Below are positions 41,478 through 51,850 of a stretch of DNA of 64,000 bases, one piece after another. The stretch is from assembly GCA_001917435.1 (NCBI GenBank), contig MNEA01000122.1, positions 1 to 64,000 of the forward strand, given 5' to 3'. The stretch's first letter is position 1; each line of letters begins with the position of its first letter. The notes below the pieces were generated by a model. That model was not told the origin of the DNA, searched no databases, and worked only from the letters and a program-made list of their open reading frames with translations. The translations under genes and the position numbers were made by a program. Source of the DNA: Acidobacteria bacterium 13_2_20CM_2_57_6 (lineage in GTDB: Bacteria; Acidobacteriota; Terriglobia; Acidiferrales; UBA7541).

Positions 41478-42357
41478 AGTGGCGGAGGAATCGTTCGAGG
41501 AGGAGACGGGAGAGGCGGCGGGTGTTGTGGCGGAGGACGCCGTGCTCCTCGAGGAGATTGTCGAGGATGACGCGGAAGCCGAGCTTCTGGAGGGCCGGGG
41601 GATCGACGGCCACAGGTTCGGCGCCCTGCGCGCGATAGCGGCGGGCCACGTCGGGCGACACGGGCTGGCGATTGGCAACGACGAAATCGATGACGCGCTG
41701 CGGGACGTGCTTCTGGATGGCGCGAAGATGATCGGCGAGGGCGTAGCCGGCGGTTTCGCCGGGCTGGGTCATCAAGTTGGCGACGTAGACGCGCGGGGCC
41801 TTGGATTTGGCGATGGCGGCGGCAATTTCCGGGATCATCAGGTTCGGAAGGATGCTGGTGTAGAGCGAGCCCGGGCCGAGCAGAATCAGATCCGCTTCCT
41901 TGATGGCTTCGACGGCCCTGGGGAGTGGACGCACGCGGCGCGAGGAAAGCTTGAGCCTCTTGATGGGCGCGCGGCTGGCGGTGATGCGCGTTTCGCCGTG
42001 AACGGTGCGGCCGTTTTCGAGCGTGGCGACGAGATGCACGTTCGAGAGCGTCGACGGGAAAATCCTGCCGCGAATCGCCAGCACTTTGCTGCTGACGCGA
42101 ATGGCTTCCGTAAAATCGCCGGTAACGTGCGTGAGCGCAGCAAGGAAAAGATTTCCGAAATTGTGGCCGATGAGGCCGCGGCCAGCGTGAAAACGATATT
42201 GGAACAGGCGGCCGAGAAGGGCTTCATCTTTCGAGAGAGCCACCATGCAATTGCGAATGTCGCCGGGAGGAAGGATGCGGTTCTCGCGGCGCAAGCGGCC
42301 GGAGCTGCCGCCGTCATCGGTGACGGTGACGATTTGGAATCGCAGAAGCAGCTTCAT
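41476..42357 (-). CDS. YvcK/CofD-like (gluconeogenesis factor) protein, N-terminally truncated
   Basis: IVTVTDDGGSSGRLRRENRILPPGDIRNCMVALSKDEALLGRLFQYRF; NLMTQPGETAGYALADHLRAIQKHV. Lacks the N-terminal GGGTGL loop. Confidence 0.85.
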   Translation of the reverse strand: MKLLLRFQIVTVTDDGGSSGRLRRENRILPPGDIRNCMVALSKDEALLGRLFQYRFHAGRGLIGHNFGNLFLAALTHVTGDFTEAIRVSSKVLAIRGRIFPSTLSNVHLVATLENGRTVHGETRITASRAPIKRLKLSSRRVRPLPRAVEAIKEADLILLGPGSLYTSILPNLMIPEIAAAIAKSKAPRVYVANLMTQPGETAGYALADHLRAIQKHVPQRVIDFVVANRQPVSPDVARRYRAQGAEPVAVDPPALQKLGFRVILDNLLEEHGVLRHNTRRLSRLLLERFLRH

Positions 42358-42550
42358 TTCACGGAAAAGAATCTAACACAGCGCGGCGGAGCCGCAACCA
42401 AAAGCAAATGACCCATACATCGGAAGGTACTGCGACGGACGACAACATTTTTGCGCGGCGCACAACGAATTTGAGGATTAGTAGTACGGAGGACGCGGAG
42501 TACACAGAAACACGGAGAGGAAAAAACCGGCCAAGCTAAAGCCTGTCTCA

Positions 42551-43222
42551 CTAGCTGGCGAGGCCGTCTTTCTCTGGATAAAGCAGTTCGGTGAAGCGCG
42601 GGTCTTCCTGGAGGAACGCAAAATCCTCGTCATTGCGCGCGTGATAGCGGTTTTCCGCGCGTAGCTGAATCGCCACCTTCAGATTGGCCAGCGCGGAGTC
42701 GGCTTCGCCGGTAAGGCAATCGAGCGCGGCCAGCGCGTAGTGAATGTGGTCTGCCTTGGGCGCGGCTTTGCGGGCTTTGTCGAGACTTTCGCGCGCGTCG
42801 TCCCAGCGTCCGATGTTCATCATGGCAACGCCACGCTGATAATGTTCTTCGGCGGTGCGCGGATTCTGTTCGTGGGACGGCTTCATGCGCTGCTCGGCGA
42901 TTTTCACGTGCATACGCGCGCGGTCCGCGAGTTCCTTGCTGGGGCCTTCGAGAACTTTTTCGAGTTCCTGCTTGGCTTTGGCAAATTTTTGCTGGTGGAA
43001 CAGCGACAAAGCCTCATCGTAAAGTTTGAGCTGCGCTTGGACGAGCGGGTCAACCAACTCGACACCTCCACGTTGGGCGGGCGGCAGGGGAGGGAAAGGC
43101 TTCTTTTTCAGTGACTTAGACGGACTCCGCGCCGCGCCCTTGGAATGCCCGGATGACCCTGAGGAGGGCTTATGCGCTTTGGCCATGGGGCGAATGCTAG
43201 CAGAGCAGGATTCTCGCGTCAA
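42551..43222 (-). CDS. Tetratricopeptide repeat protein
   Basis: AKAKQELEKVLEGPSKELADRARMHVKIAEQR; AEEHYQRGVAMMNIGRWDDARESLDKARKAAPKADHIHYALAALDC. Confidence 0.85.
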   Translation of the reverse strand: MTRESCSASIRPMAKAHKPSSGSSGHSKGAARSPSKSLKKKPFPPLPPAQRGGVELVDPLVQAQLKLYDEALSLFHQQKFAKAKQELEKVLEGPSKELADRARMHVKIAEQRMKPSHEQNPRTAEEHYQRGVAMMNIGRWDDARESLDKARKAAPKADHIHYALAALDCLTGEADSALANLKVAIQLRAENRYHARNDEDFAFLQEDPRFTELLYPEKDGLAS

Positions 43223-43417
43223 ATCGTGTGAGCGGAGGCGCTCCTTAGCGCTTCAGGCGTTACCGAACGGAGGCATGGCCGAAAATAGCACGTGGAGTTC
43301 AGCGCCGAATCGCGGAAACTATATGCAGTTCGTGCAACTTACCACGCGGGGCTGGAAAGCTGGCCTGCCTGCGCCGCGTATGCTATAAGTTTGTGGCCAA
43401 TCCTGGTTAACGACAAA

Positions 43418-44005
43418 GTGCCTTTCATCAATTTTCCTGCGCGCGAAATTAACTGCAAGCTGGTGTACTACGGTCCAGGTCTGGGCGGAAAAACCGCCAA
43501 CCTGCAATGGATCTATGACCACACGGGGCAGAATCAGAAGGGCAAAATGGTGTCTCTGGCCACGGAGACGGACCGCACGCTGTTCTTCGACTTCCTGCCA
43601 TTGGATTTAGGGACGGTGCGCGGGTTCAAGACGCGCTTTCATTTATATACTGTGCCCGGGCAGGTGTTCTACGAAGCCAGCCGCAAGCTGATCCTGAAAG
43701 GCGCGGATGGCGTGGTGTTCGTGGCGGATTCGCAGGAAGAACGGCTGGACGCGAACTTCGAAACCATGGAAAACCTGCAGGAACATTTGAAAGAGCACAA
43801 CCTGAATTTCGCGACGATTCCATACGTGCTGCAACTGAATAAACGCGATTTGCCAAATGCAATGGCCGTGCCGGAATTGACGAAGGAGTTGCAGAAAAAA
43901 GGCGAGCCGGTCCTGGAAGGCATAGCGATTCAGGGAGTGGGCGTGTTTGAGACGCTGAAGGAAGTAGCCAAGCTGGTGCTCGCCGAACTGAAAAAGGGCG
44001 GGTAG
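43418..44005 (+). CDS. mglA: Ras-like GTPase MglA
   Basis: [107 protein letters not shown] start likely. Confidence 0.95.
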   Translation: MPFINFPAREINCKLVYYGPGLGGKTANLQWIYDHTGQNQKGKMVSLATETDRTLFFDFLPLDLGTVRGFKTRFHLYTVPGQVFYEASRKLILKGADGVVFVADSQEERLDANFETMENLQEHLKEHNLNFATIPYVLQLNKRDLPNAMAVPELTKELQKKGEPVLEGIAIQGVGVFETLKEVAKLVLAELKKGG

Positions 44006-44056
44006 AAACTTCCTGTATAACCTTCTTCTGAGATTCAAGTGCAGCTCACCAAAGGC

Positions 44057-44977
44057 TTAATAGAGGTGGAAAGTGGTTTCGGTTTCGACCCGAACTGAAA
44101 TAGGCCTGCCGTCTTTCTGCCCCGGTTTGAAGCGCCAACCTCGCGTTGCTTTAATTGTCTGAGCAGTCAGGCCAAAAGGCGCTCCCTTCAAGACATAGAC
44201 AGACGTGACCTGTCCTTCTGCGGTGACCACGACTGACAAAATCACTGTTCCTTGGAATTTGGCGGCCCTGGCCGCGTCCGAATAGTCTGGTTGCGGACAA
44301 TAGCTGCAGACAGGTGATGCAACCCCCGGGCTACCGGACCTAACGACATCCGGCTCCTCCGGAATTTCGTGGGCTCTGCGAGCGTAGTTGGGGCCATGCT
44401 GGTAGAGCATCGCACGCATGTTTTCACTCGTGGCAAAACGAACCCTTTCATCCGTCGCTTCAAATGGGTCTGTTCTATTAGCGACCGGACCAAATCCTTC
44501 GAGGTGGATTGTGAGACTGATCTGGCCGTTCTCCTCATACAGAGTCCCCAGAATGACTCCTGTTGCCCCCAATTGTCGGCCAATCAGCAAACATACGTCT
44601 CCAGACTTGAGATCCTCGAGTGTCGTCCACTCTTTGATCAAATAGTCTTCGAGAACGTTGCGATCCAGAATTTTCAATCCCGCCGAATATGCAGACAGTG
44701 ATTCAGAAAAGTGATCTGAGAGCAGCGTGCCTAATCGCGACGAACTGCCTGGTGAACTTCGGAAGAAATCAATTACAAGAACATGAGGCTCTATCTCCTC
44801 GAGTTTCGCCTGTCGAATCCTTTGCGCTGTGTGCAATGCCAGGGAATCGAGGTCCGCTTCTTCCGAGCGAGTCAAGGCCAAGCCGGACGACTGGGAAAGT
44901 GCACTTACAGGCATCGCCAAGTGAGCCGCCACGATAATCGGTAGGAGCCCAAGACGGAAGCTCGAGTGTCGAGCCAT
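44057..44977 (-). CDS. TonB C-terminal domain protein with FlgO/CsgG-like N-terminal region
   Basis: HVLVIDFFRSSPGSSSRLGTLLSDHFSESLSAYSAGLKILDRNVLEDYLIKEW...CLLIGRQLGATGVILGTL; C-term CPQPDYSDAARAAKFQGTVILSVVVTAEGQVTSVYVLKGAPFGLTAQTIKATRGWRFKPGQKDGRPISVRVETETTFHLY. Confidence 0.8.
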   Translation of the reverse strand: MARHSSFRLGLLPIIVAAHLAMPVSALSQSSGLALTRSEEADLDSLALHTAQRIRQAKLEEIEPHVLVIDFFRSSPGSSSRLGTLLSDHFSESLSAYSAGLKILDRNVLEDYLIKEWTTLEDLKSGDVCLLIGRQLGATGVILGTLYEENGQISLTIHLEGFGPVANRTDPFEATDERVRFATSENMRAMLYQHGPNYARRAHEIPEEPDVVRSGSPGVASPVCSYCPQPDYSDAARAAKFQGTVILSVVVTAEGQVTSVYVLKGAPFGLTAQTIKATRGWRFKPGQKDGRPISVRVETETTFHLY

Positions 44978-45038
44978 ACATGGAAACTATCACACGAGAT
45001 GCTAGCCCGAAAACGATTACGAGAAACGCGCGGTTCAA

Positions 45039-45419
45039 TTACGCGAAGTTTTGCAGGGCCGCGGATTCGGATTCGAACGTGGGGATAGCCTCGATGAGGC
45101 GCGTGACGGTGAGGGCGTCGCGGACGCGGCCCGGGCCGCAGACGAGGCGCAGCACGCCGCCTTCGCGGGCCAGCTTGATGGAGATGCGCACCAGCGTGGA
45201 AATGCCGGAGCTGTCAATCTGCGGGATGCCGTTCAGGACCACAACCACTCTCTTCGCGCCGCCCTGGACCACGGACTCAAGCGCGTCGTGAAGCTGCTCG
45301 GCGGGCTCGCCGATAGTGAGCCGGCCGTGAACTTCCAGGACAGGCACTCCAGCGGTTTCGCGAACGTTGATTTCCATGGGCGGACGCTCAGTCATGGCGG
45401 TGGGTGAGTCTATCCTCAT
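45039..45419 (-). CDS. STAS-domain anti-sigma factor antagonist
   Basis: MEINVRETAGVPVLEVHGRLTIGEPAEQLHDALESVVQGGAKRVVVVLNGIPQIDSSGISTLVRISIKLAREGGVLRLV. Confidence 0.93.
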   Translation of the reverse strand: MRIDSPTAMTERPPMEINVRETAGVPVLEVHGRLTIGEPAEQLHDALESVVQGGAKRVVVVLNGIPQIDSSGISTLVRISIKLAREGGVLRLVCGPGRVRDALTVTRLIEAIPTFESESAALQNFA

Positions 45420-45710
45420 TAAGGCGACGATGGTGATTCGCCAGGCCGGACGGCATTATACGCTGTAGCATAAGCTGCACAAAGTAAGTTAGACGGAGTT
45501 AAGCCGGACAAGTTAAGCCGAAAAAAGAGAAGCATTTCAGAAGTTTACAAGCCAATTCGCCCAAACCTACAGAGGACGGCGTATCAGAAAAACAAATCTA
45601 CGGAATGAAAATTTCAAACGGTGTCCAGGGGCGCGCATGCGTATAATGTTGGCCGGCAAAGTAGCGGGTCCCCGGTAGTAGAATCCAGAGCCAGCGGAGC
45701 AGACACATCT

Positions 45711-47171
45711 ATGAAGTGCGTAGGATGGAAGTGTAGTTTCAGCCTTCTCCTGGTGCTTGGGGCCATCCTATTCACTGGAATTCCCCTCTCCGCACAGCAA
45801 ACGCCTGCCCCCTCAAGCACCCCTCCAACAATGATGGCCTCCCTCGCCGCACCGGAAACCGCCAAAACTGTTTCCGAAAAGCTGGCGCAACTGGATAAAG
45901 ACGTGAAGGCAGCACAATCCTCGGCGGACAACGCCTGGATGCTGGTCAGCGCGGCGCTGGTCTTGATGATGACCGGGCCGGGGCTGGCGCTGTTCTACGG
46001 CGGCCTGGTACGGCGGAAAAATACCCTGGCGATCATGATGCAGAGCTTCGCGCTGATGGCGTTGATCACGGTGATGTGGGCGTTGGTCGGCTACAGCCTG
46101 TGCTTTGGCGGCGATGGACATTTTATCGGTAACTTCGAGCACGCCTTCCTGCGCGGCGTGGGCGCGGACCCGAATCCCGATTACGCGGGGACGATTCCGC
46201 AACTCACGTTCATGGTCTACCAACTGATGTTCGCCATCATCACGCCGGCATTGATTACCGGCGCAACCGCGGAGCGGATGAAGTTCAGCGGCACGGTACT
46301 GTTCCTGACGCTGTGGTTCCTGGTGGTCTACGCGCCGCTGGCGCATATGGTATGGGGCAAAGGCGGGCTGCTGAATGCGTCGCTAGGTGGAAAATTTCCG
46401 ACGCTGGATTTTGCCGGCGGCACCGTCGTGCACATTTCTTCGGGCGTCTCGGCGCTGGTGTGCGCGCTGTATTTGGGCAAGCGCACCGGATACCCGAAGC
46501 AGCCCATGCCGCCGCATAGCCTGGTCCTGAGTTTCATTGGCGCGTGCTTGCTGTGGGTGGGATGGTTCGGTTTCAACGCGGGCAGCGCGCTGGCGTCAAA
46601 TTCACTGGCCAGCAGCGCGTTTGTTGCTACGCACTTCGGGGCAGCAGCGGCGGCACTGAGTTGGAGCGCGGCGGAATGGATCAAGAACGGGCGCGCCAGC
46701 GCGCTGGGCGCGATTTCCGGCGCAGTTGCGGGGCTGGTGGCGATCACTCCTGCTGCCGGTTTTGTGGGGCCGATGCCGGCGTTGGCAATCGGCATTATTG
46801 CCGGGGCGGTGTGCTATTGGATGGTGACGAAGGTGAAGGCTCTCTTCGGGTATGATGACGCGCTGGATGCTTTCGGGGTGCATGGCGCGGGCGGCACGAT
46901 CGGAGCTTTGCTTACCGGAGTTTTTGCGCAACAGGTGATCAACCCGATTTTTGGAGCGGGTAAGCCAGTAGGCGGTCTGGATGGGCATTGGGGCCAGGTC
47001 GGCAACCAACTTGCCGGCGTCTTAGTCGCCTGGATTTTTGCGCTGGTGGGAACGCTGGTGCTGCTTAAGATTGTGGATTTGCTGACTGGCATACGCGTGC
47101 CGGAAGAGCACGAGATCGAAGGTCTGGACATTACGCAGCACGGCGAAGAGGCTTATAACCTTGAGTCTTAG
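45711..47171 (+). CDS. amt: Ammonium transporter (Amt family)
   Basis: ALVLMMTGPGLALFYGGLVRRKNTLAIMMQSFALMALITVMWALVGYSLCFG; DFAGGTVVHISSGVSALVCALYLGKR; DDALDAFGVHGAGGTIGALLTGVFA. Confidence 0.97.
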   Translation: MKCVGWKCSFSLLLVLGAILFTGIPLSAQQTPAPSSTPPTMMASLAAPETAKTVSEKLAQLDKDVKAAQSSADNAWMLVSAALVLMMTGPGLALFYGGLVRRKNTLAIMMQSFALMALITVMWALVGYSLCFGGDGHFIGNFEHAFLRGVGADPNPDYAGTIPQLTFMVYQLMFAIITPALITGATAERMKFSGTVLFLTLWFLVVYAPLAHMVWGKGGLLNASLGGKFPTLDFAGGTVVHISSGVSALVCALYLGKRTGYPKQPMPPHSLVLSFIGACLLWVGWFGFNAGSALASNSLASSAFVATHFGAAAAALSWSAAEWIKNGRASALGAISGAVAGLVAITPAAGFVGPMPALAIGIIAGAVCYWMVTKVKALFGYDDALDAFGVHGAGGTIGALLTGVFAQQVINPIFGAGKPVGGLDGHWGQVGNQLAGVLVAWIFALVGTLVLLKIVDLLTGIRVPEEHEIEGLDITQHGEEAYNLES

Positions 47172-47558
<387 letters not shown>

Positions 47559-47611
47559 CCATTCACTCTTGGCCGCCCAGCAGCCGATTTGCTGACCGCA
47601 GGACGCTCAAC

Positions 47612-50260
47612 GTGACTACCGCTGCACGCCCCAGTCGTACTCCGGGCATCCCACCCGAAAAAAACATGCAAGGTTCCCCAACGCCCTTGTCCGTGCTCGG
47701 CCCGCAGGCGGAGGCCGAACGGCAACGTATCCGTCAACAATTTGAGGCGGGTACCGGTCCGCGAGAAACGCTTCGGGCGTTGTGCGAACTGGCGGATCAC
47801 AACGTCCAGCAAATTTTTGGGGAACTCCTGCGCGTCCACGGCCACGACGCGCAAGGACTTTGCCTGCTGGCGCTCGGCGGGTATGGGCGGCGGATGCTCT
47901 TTCCGTACTCCGACCTCGATATTCTGTTTTTGCTGGGCAATGAAAAAGTAGAGCAGGAATCGCGGCCGCTCATCTCCGAGTTTTCGCGGACGTTGTGGGA
48001 CATCGGATTCCGCGTCAGCTCGGCCGGGCGCACTCTAGAAGAGTGCAAGCGTATCGAAGAGGACAACGCAGAATTTCACCTGGCTTTGCTGGATCGCCGG
48101 TTCCTGGCGGGCGATGCTGCGTTGTTTGAGAAGCTCGACGCCAAAGTTTTGCCCGCGTCGGAAAAGCAGGCGCGGCCGTTCCTCCTTGCACAAATCCATC
48201 GGTTGACCCGGGAAAGGTTGACGCGCTACGGAAATACGATTTTTCACCTAGAGCCCAACGTGAAAGAGTCGCCGGGAGGCATGCGCGATTATCAAGCGAC
48301 GATTTGGTTGCGGCAAATCGTAGAGGAAAAGAGAGGGATTCGAAACGTCACTGCAGCGGAGGAAGAGCTTTCCGCAGCGGCAGTGGATTTTCTTAGCGCC
48401 ATCCGATGCTTTCTACACTACAGCAACGCACGGAACGATAACACGCTCACCTATGAGCTTCAGGCGGCGGCCGCAGAACAAGCGCTGGGCGTGGGCGACG
48501 GATTGTCGCGAACCCCCGCCGAATGGATGCGCCAGTATTTCCGCCATGCGCGCACCCTCAACCGGCAACTCCTGCGCTATCTCGAGCAGAAGGCTCCCGT
48601 ACCGTTAACGCTGCGGCAGCGCTTGTTTAACGCGGCCCGCTCGGCCAAGAGCGAACCCGCAGGCGGCAGATATTCTTCGGTGCGGGACGGCTTGCTGGAG
48701 GTTGTCGATCTTCCGTCGCTCTCGGACCGCGCCATCACCTATTCCCTCTTCGCGGAAGCGGCTCGCACGGGGACTCCGCTGAGCCGCGAGGCGGAACGCA
48801 GCATCGGTTACATCCTGACGCATCCGGAACTCCCTCCGAAGAACACGCAGATTTCCTGGGCCACGTTGCGCGAGATTCTGGGCTCGGATTATCCGGGAGT
48901 GGCCTTGCGCTCGATGCAGCGGCTGGGGCTGCTGACGGAAGTTCTGCCGGAATTTGGAAGGATCGACTCGCTGGTGGTGCGCGATTTTTATCATCGCTAC
49001 ACGGTCGACGAACATTCGTTGCGCACCATCGAGCACCTGCAGGAATTGGCGTCGCCGCCGGACGAGCGGGGAGCGCATTTCGCGCCGCTTTGGAAGACCG
49101 TTGAGCGGCGGGATTTGCTGATCCTAACGCTGCTCTTGCACGACGTAGGCAAAGGAATGCCGGTGGAGAATCACGTTACCGGCAGCCTCACTGCGCTTGA
49201 AAGCACTGCCAAGAGATTGCAACTTTCGCCGGAAGAAAAGGAAGAAGTCCATTTCCTCATCGAACATCACCTGGAAATGTCCGCAACTGTGCAACGAAGA
49301 GACATCTTCGATCCCGCCACTGTTTCTGCTTTTGCGCAGTCCGTCACGACGCTGGAGCGCCTGCAAAGATTGTGCCTGCTGACCTATGCGGACATTCACT
49401 CCGTCAATCCGGAAGCGTTGACGCCCTGGAAAGCGGAAATGCTGTGGCAGCTTTTCGTGGCCACTTCCAACCACTTCAGCCGCACGCTGGACCGCGACCG
49501 CTTGCATGCGCCGGATGAAGGCTCGCTCCTGGAGCGCGTAAAGGCCAAAGCAACCGCCGCCTCCATCGAGGAGATCGTGCGGTTCCTGGAAGGATTCCCG
49601 CGGCGATATCTCGCCGTGCATTCGGCAGCAGAGATTGCGGCGCACTTTGAGCTTTACCGCAAGCTGGGAACGGATCCTGTGCAAACGGAACTGCTCGCCA
49701 CGCGCCATGGTTTCTCTTTGACATTGCTTACCGCGGACCGCCCAGCGCTTTTTGCCACGATTTCAGGGGTGCTGGCCGGCTGGGGCATGAACATCAACAA
49801 GGCGGATGCCTTCGCCAATGCTGCCGGCGTGATCCTGGACACTTTTCATTTTGCGGACTTGCACCACACTCTGGAGCTGAACCCCAGCGAAACCGAGCGC
49901 TTCCGCAGGAGCCTCGCCGATGTCGTGAACGGAGCCGCGCCGCTGGAACCGCTGTTGAAAAGCCGCGTGAGCGCGAGCCGAGCGCGGGCGCCGAAAGTCG
50001 CCGTCGAAACACGCATCAACTTCGACGATTCCTCATCCGCGCACAGCACACTACTCGAAATCGTCACGCAGGATCATCCCGGATTGCTCCACGAGATCGG
50101 CGCGGCGCTGGCACGGCTAGGATGCAACATCGAAGTCGCGCTGATCGATACGGAAGGCCATAAAGCCATCGACGTGTTCTATCTTACCGGGCAAGGCAAG
50201 AAGCTCACCACGCAAAAACAGGAACTCCTCCGCGAAGTGCTCCAGGGAACCTTGGTCTAG
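47612..50260 (+). CDS. glnD: Bifunctional PII uridylyltransferase/uridylyl-removing enzyme
   Basis: LALGGYGRRMLFPYSDLDILFL nucleotidyltransferase; LLLHDVGKGMPVENHV HD domain; C-terminal ACT domains (EIVTQDHPGLLHEIGAALARLGCNIEVALIDTEG). Confidence 0.96.
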   Translation: MTTAARPSRTPGIPPEKNMQGSPTPLSVLGPQAEAERQRIRQQFEAGTGPRETLRALCELADHNVQQIFGELLRVHGHDAQGLCLLALGGYGRRMLFPYSDLDILFLLGNEKVEQESRPLISEFSRTLWDIGFRVSSAGRTLEECKRIEEDNAEFHLALLDRRFLAGDAALFEKLDAKVLPASEKQARPFLLAQIHRLTRERLTRYGNTIFHLEPNVKESPGGMRDYQATIWLRQIVEEKRGIRNVTAAEEELSAAAVDFLSAIRCFLHYSNARNDNTLTYELQAAAAEQALGVGDGLSRTPAEWMRQYFRHARTLNRQLLRYLEQKAPVPLTLRQRLFNAARSAKSEPAGGRYSSVRDGLLEVVDLPSLSDRAITYSLFAEAARTGTPLSREAERSIGYILTHPELPPKNTQISWATLREILGSDYPGVALRSMQRLGLLTEVLPEFGRIDSLVVRDFYHRYTVDEHSLRTIEHLQELASPPDERGAHFAPLWKTVERRDLLILTLLLHDVGKGMPVENHVTGSLTALESTAKRLQLSPEEKEEVHFLIEHHLEMSATVQRRDIFDPATVSAFAQSVTTLERLQRLCLLTYADIHSVNPEALTPWKAEMLWQLFVATSNHFSRTLDRDRLHAPDEGSLLERVKAKATAASIEEIVRFLEGFPRRYLAVHSAAEIAAHFELYRKLGTDPVQTELLATRHGFSLTLLTADRPALFATISGVLAGWGMNINKADAFANAAGVILDTFHFADLHHTLELNPSETERFRRSLADVVNGAAPLEPLLKSRVSASRARAPKVAVETRINFDDSSSAHSTLLEIVTQDHPGLLHEIGAALARLGCNIEVALIDTEGHKAIDVFYLTGQGKKLTTQKQELLREVLQGTLV

Positions 50261-50448
50261 CTCGTCCGTCCCGGTGGCAGTGAAGGGCTGGGCGAAATAT
50301 GCTGCCGTGAAAAGCGGAAAATACCCATACCGGAGAAAGTACCTCGAAGCCTTGACCCTTCATCGAATAGCAATCGAGAATACGGCGCGGGGCAACAAGT
50401 CTTTCCGTCTTTGTGCCATCTGTGAAACCATTCACCCGAGGAAGCCAC

Positions 50449-51843
50449 ATGTCACGATTCGCAAGCACACTGCCGATCGTATCTCTGGCAGCAAGTATGC
50501 TGTTGGGCGGGGCAGCAGCGCAGGAGCCGGCCGCGCTGCCGTCGGCCGACCAGCGCTACAAAGTGGATCTCATGCTCGTGGTGGCGCATCCGGACGATGA
50601 AGGAGCCGCGACAGCGTATCTTGCGCGCGCGCTGGACGAACACAAGCGTGTGGCGGTGGTTATCAGCACGCGTGGCAGCAGCGGCGCGAATAAAGCTGGC
50701 ACCGAGCAAGCCGCGGCGCTCGGGGACATCCGGGAGATCGAAGCGCGCAACGCCTTGGCGACGCTCGGCATCACAAACGTCTGGTTTCTCGATGGAAAGG
50801 ATACGGCTTCGCAGAACGTCTTGCAGTCGCTCGCCAATTGGGGTCATGGCGTTGCACTCGAAAAGCTCGTGCGCCTCATTCGACTGACTCGCCCGGAAGT
50901 CATCCTTACTTTCTTGCCTGGAACTTTTATTGGCGAAGACCACGGCGACCACCAGGCTTGTGGCGTCTTGGCCACGGAAGCGTTTGATCTGGCGGGCGAT
51001 CCTACCACCTTCCCGGAGCAGGTTGCTGGGCCGGCCAATCGCCGCGAGTTGTTTCTTGAAAATCTGCGGCCGTGGCAGCCAAAGAAAATCTATTATTTCC
51101 CGGACGCGGACCGCGAGGACCTCTTTCGCGGCAAAGGCCCAAGCTATTCCGTGAAGGAAATCTCAAAATCTACCAAACAGCCATACTGGCGGATCTCGTT
51201 CGACTCCTTCCGCGCCCATCAAACGCAGGCAAAGGAATTCCTGGACTCCGTCGCCCAAATGGACGAAGCACAAATTGAAAAGATGGCCGCCTCGGACGGC
51301 TGGACGGATGACATGCGATTTGTGCTCGGTAAATCGCTGGTTGGCGGCAGTGTGACCGGCGACATTTTTGATGGCATCACCCAGGGCGCGATTCCCTTCG
51401 GCCGGCCTGAAGTTTCTCCGGAACCCGCGCGGCCGGAACTATCAGTGGAACTCGGAGGCCCGTACAGCTTCTACGCGGACTTTCGGCGCGCTCATGGACT
51501 CGGGAATCTTCCGCATCCCGAGCCGCCGGAGATTGCGCTGCAAGCGCCCGGCACACTGGTGATTCCCCTATGGGTTCGCAATCGCACCGCGAAGACTCAG
51601 GAAATCACTCTCTCCGCCGTGCTGCCGGCGGGGGGGACAGCGCAAAGCGGTGCCGGGAAATTCACGGTCGCTGCGAAACAAGTGGCGTCCGCGCGCATCG
51701 AAGTCAATTTGCCCGCGCCAGCGGAAAACAGCGCCAAAAAACCAGAGCCTCAGGAAGTCACTGTTCGCGCCGATTCGAACGGGCAATCCATAGGAGAGAT
51801 CAAACTTCGCGTTGAACTTCGAAAGCGGGCGCTGCCTCAGTAG
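50449..51843 (+). CDS. PIG-L family deacetylase, exported
   Basis: DLMLVVAHPDDEGAATAYLARALDEHKRVAVVISTRGSSG; EDHGDHQACGVLATEAF. Confidence 0.94.
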   Translation: MSRFASTLPIVSLAASMLLGGAAAQEPAALPSADQRYKVDLMLVVAHPDDEGAATAYLARALDEHKRVAVVISTRGSSGANKAGTEQAAALGDIREIEARNALATLGITNVWFLDGKDTASQNVLQSLANWGHGVALEKLVRLIRLTRPEVILTFLPGTFIGEDHGDHQACGVLATEAFDLAGDPTTFPEQVAGPANRRELFLENLRPWQPKKIYYFPDADREDLFRGKGPSYSVKEISKSTKQPYWRISFDSFRAHQTQAKEFLDSVAQMDEAQIEKMAASDGWTDDMRFVLGKSLVGGSVTGDIFDGITQGAIPFGRPEVSPEPARPELSVELGGPYSFYADFRRAHGLGNLPHPEPPEIALQAPGTLVIPLWVRNRTAKTQEITLSAVLPAGGTAQSGAGKFTVAAKQVASARIEVNLPAPAENSAKKPEPQEVTVRADSNGQSIGEIKLRVELRKRALPQ

Positions 51844-51850
51844 CTATTCG

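Noticed and set aside
41470-42411. 313-aa plus-strand ORF
   Set aside because: Antisense to the yvcK-like gene; Ala/Gly/Glu/Asp-rich mirror composition.
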